Shown here: positions 53,968-62,004 of the stretch, piece after piece | Numbering within the stretch: position 1 is the stretch's first letter | Layout: every line of letters starts with the position of its first letter | Source of the DNA: Peteryoungia desertarenae | GTDB taxonomy: Bacteria > Pseudomonadota > Alphaproteobacteria > Rhizobiales > Rhizobiaceae | Assembly (NCBI RefSeq): GCF_005860795.2 | Contig: NZ_CP058350.1 | Location: 2,882,501-2,946,500, forward strand | DNA length: 64,000 bases | Direction: 5' to 3' | The notes under the pieces: model-generated | Seen by the model: only the letters and a program-made list of their open reading frames with translations | Databases searched by the model: none | Told to the model about the DNA's origin: nothing | Program-made: the position numbers and the translations under genes

Positions 53968-54681
53968 TCAGTCGGTTCCCAGCCGAACCGTACCGCTGGC
54001 CCCGTCTTCCAATGCAACGCCCCTTGGCGGCACCGAAGGCCTCTGGCTGCGTGGCAACTGCACCGGCGGGACAACCGTTCTTTCCGGCTGCGCCTGGACA
54101 TAGGCCGAACGCGGGGCAAGCGGTGACGCCGGACCAGGCGGCGGCGTTGCGGCAAAGGGTTCGGCAACCTCGACACCGCTCGCAAGCTGAGTGGATGTTG
54201 TCCTCGGTGGCGGGACGATTCTAAGCCTTGGAACCGTCAGAGCGAAGGCAAACCGAATGCGGCTGGCCATTTCTTCGGCCAGCGCCTCCTCCTCCATGCC
54301 GGGGACATTGGTCGGGCTGTTTGCGATAAAATGTCCCTTGGCGACAGGTTTGCCGGTTTCGATTGAAACGGCGGTTACGGTGTATTTCGCCTGCAGGAAA
54401 TCGCGACGGGCATTGTGTCCGTGTCCGAAGCGATCGACCTTGACGGTCAGGATGACCCGTTCTGCACCAGCCGGAGGCATGGTCGTGCGAATGGCTGCGG
54501 CAACCCGGCGATCCACCCCGGCAATGACACTTGCCGGGACCTTCGCGTCTGCCATGACCACAACATCGCGCACATGATAGGAGAGCGGCCTCTGGATCGG
54601 ACCGCCATGCAGGACGCTGCAGGATGCAAGCAGAAGCACGAACGCCAAAGCGACGACAGTGCGGGGAATGCAAGCGACCAT
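53968..54681 (-). CDS. Putative lipoprotein of unknown function
   Basis: The 237-residue protein has a lipoprotein signal peptide with lipobox LASC (Cys about 21). The middle contains VILTVKVDRFGHGHNARRDFLQAKYTV and looks like a small outer-membrane-associated domain of the DUF4410/DUF4136 kind, but I do not recognise it firmly. The C-terminal 75 residues are Pro-rich and low in complexity. It is a single gene upstream of the cobP promoter. Confidence 0.7.
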   Translation of the reverse strand: MVACIPRTVVALAFVLLLASCSVLHGGPIQRPLSYHVRDVVVMADAKVPASVIAGVDRRVAAAIRTTMPPAGAERVILTVKVDRFGHGHNARRDFLQAKYTVTAVSIETGKPVAKGHFIANSPTNVPGMEEEALAEEMASRIRFAFALTVPRLRIVPPPRTTSTQLASGVEVAEPFAATPPPGPASPLAPRSAYVQAQPERTVVPPVQLPRSQRPSVPPRGVALEDGASGTVRLGTD

Positions 54682-54742
54682 GGACAGTGTTCCGGCTTAG
54701 GGTTCATTTCCCGAACACTGGCCTTTTATGGTTAGATCTTGG

Positions 54743-55546
54743 TTAATCCTGAGCCTGCAGCGCAAAATAGAGCGAAGCGGCAGCCGCAAACTCCTGGTAA
54801 CGCGCCTCGCGTCGGGCTTCCGCCTCGGCGTCACTGCCCCAATGCTCGATCGTCCAGTCTTCATCGAGATGCGCCAGCGACCACGCCGTATCAAGGTCGA
54901 TCTCCCCCTCCACAAGCGCAAGTGCAAGAACCGCCGAGCCGGTCAGGCTCGTAAAGACATGCAGGGCCGAGAGATGGAAGGGATCGCGGTGGCGCGTCAG
55001 AGCGCGCTCAAATGCAGCCAGTGCTTCCGCAGGCTGGGATTGGTGGATCACACCCTCGGCAAGGATCAGGCGAGCGCCATGAGCGGTAGCAAGCCAGGCA
55101 AGCACCGGGTCCCATCGCGCTGTCTGGCGCGCGACCAGTTCCTGCGGACCGTCTGCGCGGTAGCAGAGAAGGTCCGTCCCGGCAAAACGCAGGATCTCCG
55201 CCGCAACCTCGTCGACAGTTTTGGAGACCGCATCGATGGCGGTATTCGCGAGCTTGGTAACCGGCATGCTGGCGGGGTTGATCACCTCATGCTGGGCCGC
55301 CCATTCTGCAGCCACCAAGTCCGCCGCTTCGCGGCTCGGCAGTGAGAGCGGGTTCTTGGCCGGCGTCTTGACCGATTTGCCATCGAGATGAATGCCGTAG
55401 CCTGTCTCAACCGCCTCTACGGAAACGCTCGTATAGAATCGCTTCGGCAGCGGGCGCTTCATCTGGATCTGGGCACGCTTGACCGGATCCTCGTGGCTGG
55501 GCTCCGGAATGAAGGGGCCAAAGATATCGCTCAATTCGTCTCGCAT
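54743..55546 (-). CDS. ATP12-family F1-ATPase assembly chaperone
   Basis: The 267-residue protein has KRFYTSVSVEAVETGYGIHLDGKSVKTPAKNPL near the N-terminus and GTDLLCYRADGPQELVARQ in the middle, typical of ATP12 proteins that help assemble the alpha subunit of F1-ATPase. The ATG at 55546 (MRDELSD) has AAGGGTGA upstream; an apparent N-terminal extension of 68 residues overlaps the HAD gene and is a shadow. It is co-directional with the HAD phosphatase and RluA genes. Confidence 0.88.
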   Translation of the reverse strand: MRDELSDIFGPFIPEPSHEDPVKRAQIQMKRPLPKRFYTSVSVEAVETGYGIHLDGKSVKTPAKNPLSLPSREAADLVAAEWAAQHEVINPASMPVTKLANTAIDAVSKTVDEVAAEILRFAGTDLLCYRADGPQELVARQTARWDPVLAWLATAHGARLILAEGVIHQSQPAEALAAFERALTRHRDPFHLSALHVFTSLTGSAVLALALVEGEIDLDTAWSLAHLDEDWTIEHWGSDAEAEARREARYQEFAAAASLYFALQAQD

Positions 55547-55550
55547 GAAA

Positions 55551-56210
55551 TCACCCTTGATGAATATAGCTCGGGATATGGGCCGGGTCTTCGACCACCG
55601 CATCGGCTCCGGCAGCCCACAGCGCGTCGACCGTGGAATAGCCCCATGAAACGCCAATTGCAGCAGCGCCTGCGGCCTTGGCCATCTGGATGTCATAGAC
55701 CGCATCCCCGATGACGATGGTCTCGCGGGGCGCAATTCCGGCCTCGTCACAGCATTCCGTCACCATCGCCGGATGCGGTTTTGAGGGACAATCATCCGCC
55801 GTGCGATTGAACAACAGGTGAGGCCGCAAATCGTATCCATCAAGGACCAGATCAAGACCTCTGCGAGATTTTCCCGTAACCGCACCGAGAAGAAGATCGT
55901 CACGCGCGATCAGCGCGTCGAGCATTGCGCGAATTCCGGGAAACATCCGTTCGGCATGAGCCCCTTCACCGCGCACATCGCTGTAAATTGATTTGTAATA
56001 GTCCGCCATTGCGACGGCCTCTTCATCCGCATGCGGCTTTCCGTCAATACGGGCAATTGCGATATCCAGCGTCAGGCCTATAATCGACTTGGTCGCGACG
56101 AGTTCTGGCGCTGGCTTTCCAAACGCAGCAAACGTGCGCAGCATAACCTCGTGAATGAGCCCGCCGCTATCGACCAGCGTCCCGTCACAGTCGAACAGCA
56201 CCAGCTTCAT
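55551..56210 (-). CDS. HAD-superfamily hydrolase (phosphoglycolate phosphatase-like)
   Basis: The 219-residue protein starts with the nucleophile motif LVLFDCDGTLVDS and has the later GAVTGKSRRGLDLVL and VIGDAVYDIQMAKAAGA motifs. The cap is of the Gph type. It overlaps the RluA stop by 4 nt and precedes the ATP12 gene by 4 nt. The substrate is not known. Confidence 0.88.
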   Translation of the reverse strand: MKLVLFDCDGTLVDSGGLIHEVMLRTFAAFGKPAPELVATKSIIGLTLDIAIARIDGKPHADEEAVAMADYYKSIYSDVRGEGAHAERMFPGIRAMLDALIARDDLLLGAVTGKSRRGLDLVLDGYDLRPHLLFNRTADDCPSKPHPAMVTECCDEAGIAPRETIVIGDAVYDIQMAKAAGAAAIGVSWGYSTVDALWAAGADAVVEDPAHIPSYIHQG

Positions 56211-57199
56211 TCGGCGTCCCTGTCGCCATCCGCCTGATCGAAACCGAGCAGGTTCCAGGTCTGAACCATGTGCGGCGGCAAAGGCGCGGTCACCTTCAGA
56301 CGCCCGCCGCTGGGATGCGGGAGATCGATGTGCCGGGCATGAAGATGAAGCCGCTTCTGGACCCCACCGGGAAAGTCCCAGTTGTGGTCATCGATGAAAT
56401 ACTTCGGGTCGCCGATGATCGGATGACCGATATGGAGCGCATGGACACGCAACTGGTGCGTCCGCCCCGTATAGGGCTCCATTTCCAGCCAGGAGAGATT
56501 ATGAGCGGCCGTATCGATGACGCGATAATAGGAAATCGCGTGATCTGCGCCGTCCTCGCCGTGCTTGCAGACCCGCATGCGGTCGCCTTCGTCGGTCTGG
56601 TCCTTTGTCAGCCAGGTGGAGATCTTGTCCTCGCGCTTGCGAGGCACTCCCTTGACCAGCGACCAATAGGTCTTTTTTGTGTCGCGCTCGCGGAAGGCAG
56701 CAGTCAGTTTCTGAGCCGCACCTCGGGTACGGGCCACAACGAGGACACCGGATGTATCCCGGTCGAGCCGATGCACGAGGCGCGGCTTCTCGCCCTTCTT
56801 GCTAGTCCAGGCCTCCAGCATCTTGTCGATATGTCGCACGAGCCCAGATCCGCCCTGGACCGCAAGACCGGCAGGCTTGTTTAGAACGAAGACCTTGTCG
56901 TCTTCATGGAGTAGCATGCGTGACAGAAGCTCGCCGTCTTCGGAATGCTTCAGATCATGTGCCCCGATGGGCCCGCTCTTCACCTTCGCATCGACGTCCA
57001 GTGGCGGGACGCGGACGACCTGGCCCGGCTGGACCCGCGCATCGGTTTTCACACGACCGCCATCCACGCGCACCTGTCCCGAGCGGAGCAGTTTCTGAAG
57101 CGCGCCGAAGCCCAGACCCGGATAATGGATCTTGAACCATCGATCGAGCCGCATGCCCGCCTCGTCGGCGTCCACCGTGATATGTTCAATGCCTGCCAT
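56207..57199 (-). CDS. RluA-family 23S rRNA pseudouridine synthase
   Basis: The 330-residue protein has an N-terminal S4-like RNA-binding domain (AGMRLDRWFKIHYPGL...GQVRVDGGRVK) and the catalytic motif HRLDRDTSGVLVVART. The YTGRTHQLRVHALHIGHPI segment is typical of RluC/RluD. It converts specific uridines in rRNA to pseudouridine, most likely like RluC. It is first in the unit with the HAD and ATP12 genes. Confidence 0.9.
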   Translation of the reverse strand: MAGIEHITVDADEAGMRLDRWFKIHYPGLGFGALQKLLRSGQVRVDGGRVKTDARVQPGQVVRVPPLDVDAKVKSGPIGAHDLKHSEDGELLSRMLLHEDDKVFVLNKPAGLAVQGGSGLVRHIDKMLEAWTSKKGEKPRLVHRLDRDTSGVLVVARTRGAAQKLTAAFRERDTKKTYWSLVKGVPRKREDKISTWLTKDQTDEGDRMRVCKHGEDGADHAISYYRVIDTAAHNLSWLEMEPYTGRTHQLRVHALHIGHPIIGDPKYFIDDHNWDFPGGVQKRLHLHARHIDLPHPSGGRLKVTAPLPPHMVQTWNLLGFDQADGDRDAE

Positions 57200-57363
57200 G
57201 GATTAAGCTCTCTTACGCAGATCCCTGGACCTGCAACAATACAATGTCAGCGGCACATCACACCAGCAAAGCAAGCGCGTTGGCCGGAGCAGCGGTGCGT
57301 ATGCACCGCGCCTTTTGGGAGCGCTTTAGAGCATTTCCGATCAATAGGAAACGATGAAAACGT

Positions 57364-57741
57364 TCAGCCGATACTGCGGGCTATTGCCAATCCTGCCACG
57401 GCCGCACCAATCGACAGACAAACGCTTGCCAGGACGTAGACAAGCGGAGCCACGACAGCCCCCCGCTCGGCGAGCGCAATCGTATCCAGCGTAAAGGCCG
57501 AGAAGGTGGTAAAGCCGCCCAGCACACCGGTGATCAGCAGAAGCCGAAGAGCTTCCGAGCCACCAAGCCGCGTCAAGATCAGATGCGAAATGAGACCGAT
57601 GGCGAAAGAGCCGACGACATTGACCGTAAGGGTCCCCCATGGAAAATTCGGCCCCATGAGCCTCAGCGCCAGCATGCCGGTGAGGAAGCGCAGTACGGAT
57701 CCGATAGCGCCTCCAAGAGCAACCAGCAAAACGTGAGCCAT
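57364..57741 (-). CDS. crcB: Fluoride channel/exporter CrcB
   Basis: The 125-residue membrane protein has four hydrophobic helices, GGAIGSVLRFL near the N-terminus, WGTLTVNVVGSF and GGFTTFSAFTLD, all hallmarks of Fluc/CrcB. It exports fluoride as a dimer. A single gene is present. No fluoride riboswitch is recognised in the 50-nt upstream gap. Confidence 0.93.
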   Translation of the reverse strand: MAHVLLVALGGAIGSVLRFLTGMLALRLMGPNFPWGTLTVNVVGSFAIGLISHLILTRLGGSEALRLLLITGVLGGFTTFSAFTLDTIALAERGAVVAPLVYVLASVCLSIGAAVAGLAIARSIG

Positions 57742-57792
57742 AGTCTTTCCCTTTCGCCATCAACCGGCGAACCGGGAATACCCCGCAGATAA

Positions 57793-58329
57793 TCAGGGGC
57801 GCGCCGCCTTGAGGAAATCTGTAGTAAAGCTGGCCAGTGCAGTCCAGTCCGTAAACTCATGGTCCCGGCTGGTATCGGTCGGCGCATTCTCATGAGACGC
57901 GATGCGTTTCATCATCCAGCGCTTGAAGAAGTCATATTGCGTAAAGCGCAAGGCACCGGCCGCGTGATGGATCATGGCGGGCTTCCATCCGCTTTCCGCC
58001 TTCATCGCCTCGGGAAAATGTTCTGCCTCTGCGCGCTCATCATCATAGTCGCTGGCAATGGAGAGCGTGACGGACACGAATGCGCTAGGAACTGAATTCA
58101 GCCATGGCCTTTCTCTCGCGACGAAATCGGTAAATGCGCCCGGATATCGACCGGCATGGATGGGCGCGCAGAGAATGGCAGCTTCTGGATGACCCACGGC
58201 GTATTCATCCATGCTGGCAATGTTGAAGAGCAGAGCCCGATCCCCCGCCTGTTCTATTCTTGCAGCGATGGCTTCAGCAATCTTCTTCGTTTGCCCTTCA
58301 ATGCTGGTGTAGCCGACAAGTATGATCAT
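57793..58329 (-). CDS. Flavodoxin-family protein related to menaquinone-dependent protoporphyrinogen oxidase HemG
   Basis: The 178-residue protein has the FMN phosphate loop VGYTSIEGQTKKIAE, the CAPIHAGRYPGAFT strand and a C-terminal YDFFKRWMMKRIA and DTSRDHEFTDW segment similar to HemG. I chose the ATG at 58329 because GGAGG lies 6 nt upstream, within what would be coding sequence for the ATG at 58341. A role in heme synthesis is possible, but other flavodoxin functions cannot be excluded. Confidence 0.8.
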   Translation of the reverse strand: MIILVGYTSIEGQTKKIAEAIAARIEQAGDRALLFNIASMDEYAVGHPEAAILCAPIHAGRYPGAFTDFVARERPWLNSVPSAFVSVTLSIASDYDDERAEAEHFPEAMKAESGWKPAMIHHAAGALRFTQYDFFKRWMMKRIASHENAPTDTSRDHEFTDWTALASFTTDFLKAARP

Positions 58330-58541
58330 TTCCGCCTCCATTCTTGGAATGAAGACGAGGCTATCACCTCCTGTCAGGGATGAAGTTGATCTGCCGCAAG
58401 TGCAACCAGACCGATTTTTTCTGAGGAAAACGAGAAAACCTGAGCTTGTGTAAGAATTTATTTAATATTTAAGAGCATGCTTAAAGATGCAGTGATATCC
58501 ATCGTTTATGATAAGATCATGAATTGTATCGGATGGAAGCC

Positions 58542-58817
58542 ATGACGCAGGTGGTAACAGTCTCTGCCAATACGGCAGCTTACGCTATGGAACCAGTAAA
58601 GCCGCCTCAGCGGGTGACTCGGCAGACCTATGTCGAAGAGCACACGCGAACCCTCGCGGAAAAAGCAGCCCAGAGCGAGGATCTCCGTCTACGCGCGCTG
58701 ATGAATGTCGTCCAGCCGCCGGCACTGGCGCTTTATTTTCTCACGGCCAACCAGCAGAAACTTGAACAGGCAACTCTCAAGGAAACGATCGAAGCCTACC
58801 GCAGTTCGGTCGCCTGA
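58542..58817 (+). CDS. Small protein of unknown function
   Basis: The 91-residue product (MTQVVTVSANTAAYA...) is helical and charged, with no membrane segment, Cys or known motif. The ATG at 58542 is preferred, with GGATGG upstream; an ATG at 58533 is also possible. Gene reality is supported by a terminator 65 nt after its stop and by normal codon use. Function unknown. Confidence 0.6.
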   Translation: MTQVVTVSANTAAYAMEPVKPPQRVTRQTYVEEHTRTLAEKAAQSEDLRLRALMNVVQPPALALYFLTANQQKLEQATLKETIEAYRSSVA

Positions 58818-58881
58818 TAGGGCCCCGCTCGATCGCAAACGGACCTCACCGTTGCGTCAGGTCGAAAACGCCTCCCAAGCA

Positions 58882-58910
58882 CCGCAGCCAGACTATCTGG
58901 CTGCGGTTTT
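58882..58910 (+). terminator. Rho-independent terminator of the small unknown gene
   Basis: CCGCAGCCAGA and TCTGGCTGCGG form a perfect 11-bp stem with loop CTA, followed by TTTTC. It lies between the small gene and the convergent copper chaperone gene. Confidence 0.88.
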
Positions 58911-58924
58911 CATTTGGGCTATCC

Positions 58925-59614
58925 TTACTTGCCGCGCGCCGGACCGACCGGCAACACGATCTCGACTTCGCCGGCCTTTTCGAACTGCAGCGTGACCGCA
59001 ACGCTCTGGCCTTCCTGGAAGGGTTCGGTCACCTTGTAAAACATCAAGTGCAGGCCGCCGGGCTTCAGCTCGACCGTCTGGCCCGCCGGCACCGGAATTC
59101 CGCCCTCCAGCTGACGCATCTTCATGACGTCGCCTTCCATAGCCATTTCGTGCAGCTGGATTTCGCCAGATTGGGCAGAGGTGGCGCCAATCAGCAGATC
59201 ATCACTTGCACCCTTGTTGGTGATGGTGACAAAGCCGCCGCCCACCGGTTGGCCGGGCAGCATGGCACGGGTGAAGCCGGCGGTCAGCTCAAGATCGCCA
59301 AGGGTGACCGGCACGAATCCTCCGGGATTGCCCGCATCACCACCATGTCCGTGGCCGGCATGGTCGCTATGACCACCATGGGTGGAATGGTCGCCATGGC
59401 CGCTTGCCGCCTTCTGGCTGACGCCATGGGCAACCATGACGCCGCTCTCGGCCTTCGGTTTGCGTCCGTCGATTTCTTCGGCAAAGGCGGCGACCGTGCC
59501 TGCCGGGATTTCGGTTGCATTCGCTGCCTGATGCTTGTGCTGCTCGCAGGCCGCAACCGGCATGGCAAGGATCAGGGTGGCAAGTGCCGTGGCAGTCAAA
59601 ATAGTCCTTTTCAT
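58925..59614 (-). CDS. PCu(A)C-type periplasmic copper chaperone with His-rich linker
   Basis: The 229-residue protein has a signal peptide (cleavage around residue 22, with a Cys at the end, AAC), a His/Gly-rich linker (HGDHSTHGGHSDHAGHGHGG region) and a C-terminal PCu(A)C domain. The copper ligands are in IQLHEMAMEGDVMKMRQL and GGLHLMF. These proteins deliver copper to the CuA/CuB sites of oxidases. Its presence fits the cbb3 oxidase genes in this window. GGGAG precedes the ATG. Confidence 0.88.
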   Translation of the reverse strand: MKRTILTATALATLILAMPVAACEQHKHQAANATEIPAGTVAAFAEEIDGRKPKAESGVMVAHGVSQKAASGHGDHSTHGGHSDHAGHGHGGDAGNPGGFVPVTLGDLELTAGFTRAMLPGQPVGGGFVTITNKGASDDLLIGATSAQSGEIQLHEMAMEGDVMKMRQLEGGIPVPAGQTVELKPGGLHLMFYKVTEPFQEGQSVAVTLQFEKAGEVEIVLPVGPARGK

Positions 59615-59689
59615 GAATAACTCCCAAGCCCCGCGCCTCTATGCGTCAAGGGGCATGTTTCCGTCTCAGGTCAGAATGAAAAAACTCTG

Positions 59690-60073
59690 TCAGACGATAA
59701 GGGGAGGCCCTCGGACGGGCGGGCGCATATGCGCCGCTGAAGTGGCCGCAAGCACCGCCGGCGCCCACTCGACACAGGCGAGGTCATCGCGGGCAATCAG
59801 CCAGCGCCCGTCATCGGGAACCGGCAGAAGCACGGACAATGACAGCCGGCAGGCCTCGCAGCGAGGAACGCCATCATGGCCATCACCCTGATCGGCTTCA
59901 GCGACATCGACACCGAAACAGAGATCGGCAAAACTGCCATCGGGCAAGCTGTAGGCAGCAGCATATGGCTGAGCTGCCGGTCGGATCGGCTGATGGGCAA
60001 ATGCAAGCAACAACAGTGCCAGCGCCGATACGACGCGAAAAATCAACACCGATTGCCCCGAAACAGACCGCAT
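59690..60073 (-). CDS. DUF2946-like small membrane-anchored protein
   Basis: The 127-residue protein has an N-terminal hydrophobic segment (VLIFRVVSALALLLLAFAHQP), two Cys in a CEAC motif (RCEACRLSLSV) and a DGDGHDGVP stretch before it. This arrangement is like DUF2946 proteins found beside copper or TonB-dependent genes. I chose the ATG at 60073 with AGAGG 7 nt upstream; the long N-terminal extension overlaps the divergent region. It lies upstream of the PCu(A)C gene. Confidence 0.65.
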   Translation of the reverse strand: MRSVSGQSVLIFRVVSALALLLLAFAHQPIRPAAQPYAAAYSLPDGSFADLCFGVDVAEADQGDGHDGVPRCEACRLSLSVLLPVPDDGRWLIARDDLACVEWAPAVLAATSAAHMRPPVRGPPLIV

Positions 60074-60251
60074 CAATATCCTCTTTCCACTTCCTGTAGC
60101 CCCGGCGAACCCAAAAGCCAAGGACGAAGTTGCCGCAGGGCTGCAGCCAATTTGCCAGCATTCCGGCAACAAGGGCGACAAATATTTGCGCGCAAGCGAC
60201 AGCGCCCCTTGCCAAGAGGCCGGCAGCCCGGATAATGCGGCATCAACCTTG

Positions 60252-60411
60252 TTGGGAGAAACCGGTTCAGTCCGGTGCCGAAGGAGCAACCGCCCCGGAA
60301 ACTCTCAGGCAAAAGGACCGCAAGGCGTCGACTGCACTCTGGAGAGAGGCCCGTTTCCAAAGCGGACCAAGCCGAAGGGATAACAATCTCAGGCACAAGG
60401 ACAGAGGGGGC
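60252..60411 (+). promoter_or_regulatory. gcvT leader: Tandem glycine riboswitch upstream of gcvT
   Basis: Two aptamers are seen in series. The first contains GGGAGA (60254), GTGCCGAAGGAGCAA (about 60285) and CTCTCAGGCAAAAGGAC (about 60302). The second contains GGAGAG, AAGCCGAAGGGATAAC and ATCTCAGGCACAAGGACAG, ending before 60411. The 70-nt stretch to the gcvT start holds a short hairpin (AAGCGC/GCGCTT) and GGAGG. Glycine binding is expected to switch on gcvTHP. The 60074-60251 segment upstream shows no gene and must hold the promoter. Confidence 0.92.
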
Positions 60412-60479
60412 TCATGAACCGGCACAACCGTGCCCTGATGTGAGCAAGCGCGCGAGCGCTTAAACCCGGAGGCGACGTC

Positions 60480-61619
60480 TTGGACGATCAGAGCCGACTG
60501 AAACGCACCCCCCTTTACGATTTTCATCTGTCGCTCGGCGCCAGGATGGTGCCCTTTGCCGGTTACGACATGCCGGTGCAGTATCCGGCCGGCGTGTTGA
60601 GGGAACATTTGCATACCCGCGCAGCCGCGGGCCTTTTCGACGTTTCGCATATGGGTCAGGTCGAACTCGTCGCTGCCTCCGGCAATTACGAGGATGCGGC
60701 CAAGGCCCTGGAAACGCTGTGCCCCGTCGATATCCTCGGCCTCAAGGACAGACGCCAGCGCTACGGCTTCTTCACCGACGAGAACGGCGGCATTCTCGAC
60801 GACCTGATGATTTCGCGGCTGGACGAACGGCTGCTGGTCGTCGTCAATGCGGGCTGCAAGGATGCCGATATTGCCCATCTCAGGGCGAAGCTTCCGGCAG
60901 GTGTGCAGGTTCTCGTGCATGACGACCGCGCGCTTCTCGCCCTGCAGGGGCCGAAAGCGGAAGCCGTTCTCGCCACGCTAAACTCCGATGTCGCATCGAT
61001 GAAGTTCATGGATGTGCGTGAACTGTCTCTGGGCGACATCCCTGCCCTCGTCTCGCGCACCGGCTATTCCGGCGAGGACGGCTTCGAGATCTCAGTGCCA
61101 GCCGATCGCGCCACAGACCTTGCAAAGACGCTGCTCGACCAGCCGGACTGTCAACCAATCGGGCTTGGCGCCCGTGATTCGCTGCGCCTCGAAGCCGGCC
61201 TTTGCCTCTATGGCAACGACATCGGCACGACGACGTCGCCTGTCGAGGCCTCGATCGAATGGGGCATCCAGAAGGTTCGGCGTACTGGTGGAGCCCGCGA
61301 AGGCGGCTTTCCGGGTGCTCAGCGCATTCTCGGAGAACTGGAGAGTGGCGTTTCCCGCCGCCGCGTCGGCTTGAAGCCCGAGGGCAAGGCCCCGGTGCGT
61401 CCGCCGGCTAGGCTGTTTGCCGATGCCCAAGGCAAGACCGAAATCGGTCACGTCTCCTCCGGCGGTTTCGGGCCGAGCGCGGAAGGTCCGATCGCCATGG
61501 GGTATGTGCCGACAGAAATGGCTGAACCCGGCACCCAGGTCTTTGCGGAGGTGCGTAGCAAGTTCTTGGCCCTGACCGTCACTGCCCTGCCCTTCATCAC
61601 ACCAACCTACAAACGCTGA
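60480..61619 (+). CDS. gcvT: Glycine cleavage system T protein (aminomethyltransferase)
   Basis: The 379-residue protein transfers the methylene group from the H-protein to tetrahydrofolate. It has [17 protein letters not shown] near the N-terminus, [22 protein letters not shown] motifs (as [16 protein letters not shown]) and [11 protein letters not shown]. The start is a TTG at 60480, supported by GGAGG 7 nt upstream. First gene of gcvTHP. Confidence 0.94.
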   Translation: MDDQSRLKRTPLYDFHLSLGARMVPFAGYDMPVQYPAGVLREHLHTRAAAGLFDVSHMGQVELVAASGNYEDAAKALETLCPVDILGLKDRRQRYGFFTDENGGILDDLMISRLDERLLVVVNAGCKDADIAHLRAKLPAGVQVLVHDDRALLALQGPKAEAVLATLNSDVASMKFMDVRELSLGDIPALVSRTGYSGEDGFEISVPADRATDLAKTLLDQPDCQPIGLGARDSLRLEAGLCLYGNDIGTTTSPVEASIEWGIQKVRRTGGAREGGFPGAQRILGELESGVSRRRVGLKPEGKAPVRPPARLFADAQGKTEIGHVSSGGFGPSAEGPIAMGYVPTEMAEPGTQVFAEVRSKFLALTVTALPFITPTYKR

Positions 61620-61641
61620 TAAAAATCTCCGGAGAGAACCC

Positions 61642-62004
61642 ATGTTGAAATTCACCCCCGAACACGAATGGCTGAAGATCGAAGGCGATGTTGCCACCGT
61701 CGGGATCACCACGCATGCCGCCGGCCAGCTCGGTGACCTGGTCTTCGTTGAGCTTCCAGAAGAAGGCGCGACCTTCAAGAAGGATGCAGGTGCTGCAACC
61801 GTCGAATCGGTCAAGGCAGCCTCCGACGTCTACTGCCCGCTCGATGGTGAAGTGGTCGAGATCAACCAGGCCATCGTCGATGACCCTTCGCTGGTGAATT
61901 CCGATCCGGAAGGTGCGGCCTGGTTCTTCAAGCTGAAGCTCGCCAATCCCGCTGACGCCGACGCCCTGCTCGACGAGGCCGCCTACAAGGAGCTGATCGC
62001 GTAA
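61642..62004 (+). CDS. gcvH: Glycine cleavage system H protein
   Basis: The 120-residue lipoyl carrier has the lipoylation Lys in [12 protein letters not shown] (about K58) and the FTPEHEWLK opening. It shuttles the aminomethyl group between P, T and L proteins. It starts 22 nt after gcvT with AGAGA upstream. Its last base overlaps the gcvP start (TAATG). Confidence 0.95.
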   Translation: MLKFTPEHEWLKIEGDVATVGITTHAAGQLGDLVFVELPEEGATFKKDAGAATVESVKAASDVYCPLDGEVVEINQAIVDDPSLVNSDPEGAAWFFKLKLANPADADALLDEAAYKELIA

